Shown here: piece after piece, positions 59,146 to 64,000 of the stretch | How the letters are laid out: each line of letters begins with the position of its first letter | Numbering within the stretch: the first letter of the stretch is position 1 | Source of the DNA: Pteria penguin | Taxonomy: Eukaryota; Mollusca; Bivalvia; Pterioida; Pteriidae | Direction: 5' to 3' | Assembly (NCBI GenBank): GCA_035048485.1 | Contig: CM068584.1 | Span: forward strand, 68,477,878-68,541,877 | DNA: 64,000 bases | Program-made: the position numbers and the translations under genes | The notes under the pieces: model-generated | The model's input: the letters and a program-made list of their open reading frames with translations, nothing else | Databases searched by the model: none | Told to the model about the DNA's origin: nothing

Positions 59146-60484
59146 ATTAATAAGGTAATATTTTAAAAAATCAAGGATTAAGTAAATAAAAAATTTAAAA
59201 TATCAATGTATTAAATCAAAACCTTTTGCAAAATTTGTTCTTGCATCGTACAGGTATTAGCGATATCGTTATAAAAACACTGTTAATTATACTAATAACA
59301 GGTCTATTGTCTGGCTGAGCTTGAAATGTTGGAGAAATGTGCATAGGGAATTTTCAAATGTTGGAGAAACGTGCATGCAAGAACCTTTTCAAGTAGCATA
59401 TGTTGTGTTGAAAATGAATTAACGCTTATCGCAATTTTTATAAAATAGAAAATGTTAACAATGTAACGGTGTATCGTCCATATGAATCCTGTAATAAATA
59501 TATTCTACATTGATGAACTTATATAAGAAATTTAAAAGACAAATAAACCCGGGTTTCTATATTTCAAGTGAAATATGGATAGTATACAAGCTCTAGTGTG
59601 TTACAATACTGTGTGCAGATACCGCCGTGGAACTATTTATTACCGGTAGTGGAAGCCATGTAAATGTCTAAACATTCGACCATTGAAATCATTCTACCAA
59701 CGAAGCCAACAACAATTATCATAAAAACGAATATAAATTAAGGGATAGCCAGACGGAATTCGATAACTCGCAAACGATCTGATAACCCCCCCCCCCCCCT
59801 TCCTTTCCCAATGTACATGTAACCACCGTAAATTTAAGACTTTTTTCAAGCTGTTGATGATTTAACGAAATGTGTATTATTGTAACAGGAGATATGCGAA
59901 ATTAGATACAAAAGAATGACGTTATTCGAAATTTACACGAAAAGAATAGTCGTTTTTCCTACATAACATGATGTATGGGACCTTATATGCTGAATATGCT
60001 ACTTTTTACCGGTTTTTATTTTATTATTACGTGAATGCTAGCATATTTACGGTACATCATCCTATGTTTGGCATTAAAATGAAATATAAATACATCGTCA
60101 ATAGTATAACAATAAAAAAATCCGCTAAACATCGCTTTCTATGTTGAAAAGTAGGTCGTGCATGTATACAATTTCGATCACTTCTTTTTTTTTTTTTTTT
60201 GATCTTTTTTTTTTTGCACGGAAATGTAAAAAACATTATTGTCAAAGGTTCAATTACCCAGTATTACCAAGATCGAAATAATATAAATATTTATGTAGAT
60301 ATTTTATATTTCTACGACCCAATGCCCTTCTTAAATCTTTTCATCTCCATTCCTCAATTTGCCTGCTTCCGCCCAGACTGTCTGTTTTGAATGTCAATAC
60401 ACCGAAATATCATTGTTTGGATCTGCTATTTCACTGCGAACATCATTGTAAGAATCCCTTTTATATATAAAGTAAATAAATGAA

Positions 60485-60515
<31 letters not shown>

Positions 60516-60689
60516 ATTGAAAATTAATCAAAAATCGGATATGTTTTGACCGACACCAGAGATAATAAAATTTCAGTATATGTTGGTAAAAACTCGGTGT
60601 GTTGAGTAAATTTTATACTGCAAATCAACAATTAAATACGATGAACGACGATGTTTTGAACGAATATGCAATTTCATTAACCCTAAAAA
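59146..60689. other. Central spacer of the foldback element
   Basis: AT-rich, with a C run near 59787-59801, T runs near 60185-60214 and AAAT repeats near 60476-60520. Only short frames, none recognisable. If the element once had a transposase, it is gone. Confidence 0.6.
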
Positions 60690-61671
60690 GTAAGAATTAT
60701 GTTGGACACCTTTTGATTTATACGTTGGGTACGTTTTGGTGGGATGGGTATGTTTTGACCAACATGTTGGGTACGTTTTGACCAAATCTGGGTACGTTTT
60801 GGTTGGGTACGTTTTGGCATGGGTACGTTTTGACCTGCACCCGACAGCCGTGGATGCGGAATCCTGATCATTAAAATGTTTATGATAAAGAACTTGCTCG
60901 ACATAAAGAAATGACACAACATAAAGACGTCTTGGCATAACATAAAGACGTTTTACCATAACAAAAAGGGATCTTGGCATAACATAAAAGAATTTTGACA
61001 GAGCATGGAGAGGTTTTGATAAAACATTAAGGGGTTTTGACATAACATTAAGGGGTTTTGACATAACATAGAGAGGTTTTGACATAACAACGAGGTCACG
61101 ACATAACATAAAGACATTTTGTCATAACATAAATGGGCCTTGACATGCCATAAAGAGGTTTTGACATAACATAAAGAGGTTTTGACATGTCATAAAGAGG
61201 TTTTGACATAACACAAATAGGTTTTGACATAACATAAAGAGGTTTTGACATAACATAAAGGGGTTTTGACATAACATAAAGACATTTTGTCATAACATAT
61301 ATGGGCCTTGACATGCCGTAAAGAGGTTTTGACATAACATTAAACAGTTTTGACATGCCATAAAGAGGTTTTGACATAACACCAAGAGGTTTTGACATAA
61401 CATAAAGAGGTTTTGACATAACAAAGAGGTTTTGACATAACATAAAGGGGTTTTGACATAACATAAAGGGGTTTTGACATAACACACAGATCTTTTGTCA
61501 TAACATAAATAAGACTCCACACAACATATTGAAATATTGACTTTTAGTAAAGATGTTTCCACAATACGTAGTAAAGTATTTACATAAGATAAAGACGTAA
61601 CCACATAATGTAATGACGTATTGATATAATGTTGTGGTTTTTTACACAATAAGGCAGCTTAGGGGTTCCAT
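60690..61671 (-). repeat. Right arm of the foldback element
   Basis: Reverse complement of the left arm at about 97-98% by eye over the stretch compared. It carries an extra piece near 60838-60875 ('ccgacagccgtggatgcgg') and an extra 'aaaacgtaccca' copy that the left arm lacks. Its 21-bp array lies at about 60960-61520. Confidence 0.9.
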
Positions 61672-62090
61672 AGGTCTTTGTCTCTGTAGTAGGTCTCTGT
61701 CTCTTGAGTATTGATCTGTCTCTTGAGTATGGATCTGTCTCTGGATTATGGATCGGTCTCTGGAGTAAGTTATTGCCTCTGGAGTAAGGCTCTGTTTCTG
61801 AAGTATAGAAATAGGAATAAACCACTGGAGTAGGAATCTGCCCCTGGAGAGTGAATCTACCCTTGGAGAAGCAATCTACTTCTGGAATAGGGATCTACCA
61901 CGGAATTAGGGATCTGTCTTTAGATTAGGAATCTGCCTTGGAATAGGGCTTTGTAACTGGAATAGTGCTTTGTACCAGGAGTAGGGCTCTGCCTCTGGAG
62001 TAGGGCTCTGCCTCTGGAGTAAGGGTTCTGCCTCTGGAGTAGGTATCTACGTTTGGAGTAGGGATTTGCCTATGGAGTAGCGAACCGTTT
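61672..62090. repeat. ~19-bp irregular tandem array, right part
   Basis: Continuation of the 56490-58221 array in the same orientation, with variants 'tatggatctgtctctgga' and 'gtagggctctgcctctgga'. More diverged toward the right. Confidence 0.88.
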
Positions 62091-62379
62091 GGAATTTTGA
62101 GAGGCGTGCACTGTCCCTGCATCTGTTAGTACTTTTAAATATTAGAAAAAAATGCTGGATGGTCCATAAACTGCATCAAAACAATAACAATTTGCCATGG
62201 AATGTTAGTAAATTCTAGAAATGAAAGCCTTTCCTCATATTTAAGGTTGTAATTTTGTGTGATTATTAACCAGCTCGCCCTGTTCAAAGGAAAGTTTTTT
62301 TTGGGTAAAATATGATAAAATTCTGATTAACGGTCAGTGAGAATAAAGGATTTCCTACCATATTACAGACAATTGCTGA
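62091..62379. other. Short unique spacer
   Basis: No gene or repeat recognised. Confidence 0.45.
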
Positions 62380-62740
62380 TTGATTTTGACCTTACAGAAA
62401 TGACCTTGACTGATCGTCGCCCGAAAGTTTCTTTTTCAAGGAATGTCTCTATGAAATATGTCGAAATTCTGGTGACATGAGGCATCTCCAATATCTTAAG
62501 AGTATATGGTGAGTGACCTTGACCTTGTAAAATGACCTTGAGTGATATTTGTCCTGAAAACATTTTTGTGAAAAATAATACAATTCTGATTTGAAACTGT
62601 TCTTAATGTTTTACGGATATATTGACTTTGCAGAAATGACCTTTAATGACTTTTGTCTGAAAGTGCCTCCCTCAAGAAATATTTGTGTGAAATATGATAC
62701 AATATTGATAAGTAAATTAAGGCAGATGAGGTAATCCGAT
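62380..62740. repeat. Degenerate ~120-bp tandem repeat (3 copies)
   Basis: Each copy opens with 'gaccttgac' or 'gactttgcagaaatgacct', continues with a 'tgtctgaaagtgcctcc'-like piece, then 'tgtgaaatatgatacaa'. The copies are strongly diverged. Confidence 0.65.
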
Positions 62741-62823
62741 TATTTTAGGGATATGTACTGAGCAGAGACATATTTTAGGGATATGTACTGAGCAGAGACA
62801 TATTTTAGGGATTTGTACTGAGC
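62741..62823. repeat. 30-bp tandem repeat (2.6 copies)
   Basis: 'tattttagggatatgtactg' plus 'agcagagaca' repeated nearly exactly. Very young by its uniformity. Confidence 0.93.
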
Positions 62824-63516
62824 GACTGGGATTTAAGAAATAATCCTGCTGTAAATTCTGTCCAACGCTTCATGTCCTTAGGTGCATTTAGGAGCGATAA
62901 TGTCATTGTATGACCTCTCACAGGAGTTTGTGTATACTGGAATCGACGAATACTGCACTGGACACCGACCTATATTCTAACAGTAAACATCTCGTAGACT
63001 TTTCCCAAAGTATCAACATTGATACATTCCCATTTTACAGTATTATTGAGAAAAAAATCTAGTGTGCGAATTTTAACCGTATTTCTATATTGAACTTTCA
63101 GTATATTTCCCCCATACTATTGCTAGCTCATTATCTTATACACATTCCGATCTTTCCAGCCCAGCATTTAATAACTTAAAGATGATTGGCGGGTTTATTG
63201 GTCTTGAAAATACTACGAGTTCTCTATCCTGTCAAATGCCATTTGAAGTAAAACAATGTAAGTTCCCATCGCATATGCGATAACCCACTCTCCTCCCCTT
63301 TTATTATCACGTGGGTTTTGATCCATTGCGAATTATGTGATAACAAGCTCCAAACATTTCTTATCACGTGATTCATTACCTTTCAGGTAGGGACTTCTTT
63401 TTGTCTAAGAAAACTCACGAGGAGTCCCGATCTATATCTTTTCAAAGTAACAAACAAAATAGTCGACGATCAGCCTTTCTTAAGTATCATTTTAATGACA
63501 AAACACATTAAATAAT
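62824..63516. other. Unique sequence, no gene recognised
   Basis: Contains a perfect 12-bp palindrome TCGCATATGCGA (63269-63280) and two TTATCACGTG motifs (63304-63313 and 63361-63370). No exon is supported. Confidence 0.45.
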
Positions 63517-64000
63517 CTGTACATACTACATCATCCCTGTACACACTACACCATCCCTGTACATACTACATCATCCCTAAATTTACCATACAATCCCTGT
63601 ACATACTGTACCATCCATACTGCACCATCCCTGTACATATTATACCATCCCTGTAGATACTACACCATCCCTGTACAGGCTATACCATCCCTGTACATAC
63701 TATACCATCCCTGTACAAACTATACCATCCCTGTGCATACTGCACCATCCCTGTACTAACTACACCATCCCTGTACATACTGCAACATCCCTGTATATAT
63801 TATACCATCCCTGTACATACCATACCATCCATGTACATATTACACCATCCCTGTATATACTACACCATCCCTGTACATACTATACCATCCCTGTCAATAC
63901 TACACCATCCCTGAATATACTACACCATTCCTGTACACATTACACCATTACTGTACATACTGTACCATCCCTCTTCATACTACACCATCCCTGTACATAC
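63517..64000. repeat. 21-bp tandem array running off the right edge
   Basis: About 23 copies of 'ctgtacatactacaccatcc' with frequent point differences. The array is cut by the window end. Confidence 0.94.

Larger units (their letters stand above)
58222..61671. mobile_element. 3.45-kb foldback element with tandem-repeat inverted arms
   Basis: The two ends are inverted copies starting ATGGAAC, G or C, CCTAAGCTGCC. The arms extend about 0.92-0.98 kb at very high identity. Much of each arm is a 21-bp tandem array. The 1.5-kb centre (59146-60689) is AT-rich and has no transposase-like frame. Both flanks are the same ~19-bp minisatellite in the same orientation, so the element was inserted into it. 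Flanking AGGTCTCT and AGGTCTTT could be an 8-bp target duplication; a TA duplication is an alternative reading. The structure recalls Foldback-type elements of flies and TU elements of sea urchins. Confidence 0.85.

Noticed and set aside
59146..60689. Transposase inside the foldback element
   Set aside because: Only short AT-rich frames are present.

Overview
This window is eukaryotic and dominated by repeats. The dispersed elements point to a mollusc, probably a bivalve. They include tRNA-headed SINEs whose tails carry a 'gcgacgtaaaacacc' or 'gttttacgtcactcc' motif, and a family opening with 'caagaggcccaagtgggcc' followed by 'cgctcacctga'. I know both kinds as abundant in molluscan genomes. 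GT-AG introns, AATAAA-type signals, microsatellites and the lack of packed genes rule out a prokaryote. The species cannot be named from the sequence.

Layout. 1-300 is a 32-bp array. 301-4141 is mostly unique, with microsatellites and a candidate signal-peptide exon on the minus strand (2934-3003). 4146-6271 is a non-autonomous DNA element with ~180-bp inverted ends and TTAA flanks. 6667-8900 holds a SINE, a possible terminal exon and a 155-bp palindrome. 8908-11921 is three arrays. 12392-14044 is a ~1.65-kb block repeated at 23344-25003, where it splits a 45-bp array. 15858-28035 is nearly continuous arrays with SINE debris between them. 28290-31520 is a decayed, roughly 1-kb tandem duplication of exon-like, cysteine-bearing modules on the minus strand. 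31530-35050 looks unique and empty. 35059-48880 alternates large arrays (22, 68, 33, 60, 21 and 60 bp) with SINEs. 49220-54581 is the one gene I can assemble. 56490-62090 is a ~19-bp array interrupted by a 3.45-kb foldback element. 62380-64000 ends in further arrays.

The gene. Three minus-strand exons (54581-54506, 52481-52317, 49476-49220) join in phase with canonical splice sites. They encode a 165-residue secreted Ly6/uPAR (three-finger) protein with ten core cysteines and a hydrophobic, GPI-type C-terminus. Its introns carry three minisatellites and a SINE. No other complete gene could be supported.

How the parts fit. Summing the spans, roughly 24-25 kb of the 64 kb is tandem array. Several arrays appear to have grown out of dispersed elements: their units match internal SINE or element sequence, and the parent fragment lies next to the array in two cases. 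Many long open frames here, often on both strands, are by-products of array units that lack stops; I do not treat them as genes. The most unusual structures are the foldback element whose ~0.9-kb inverted arms are themselves tandem arrays, the array-splitting duplicated block, and the repeat-seeded minisatellites.
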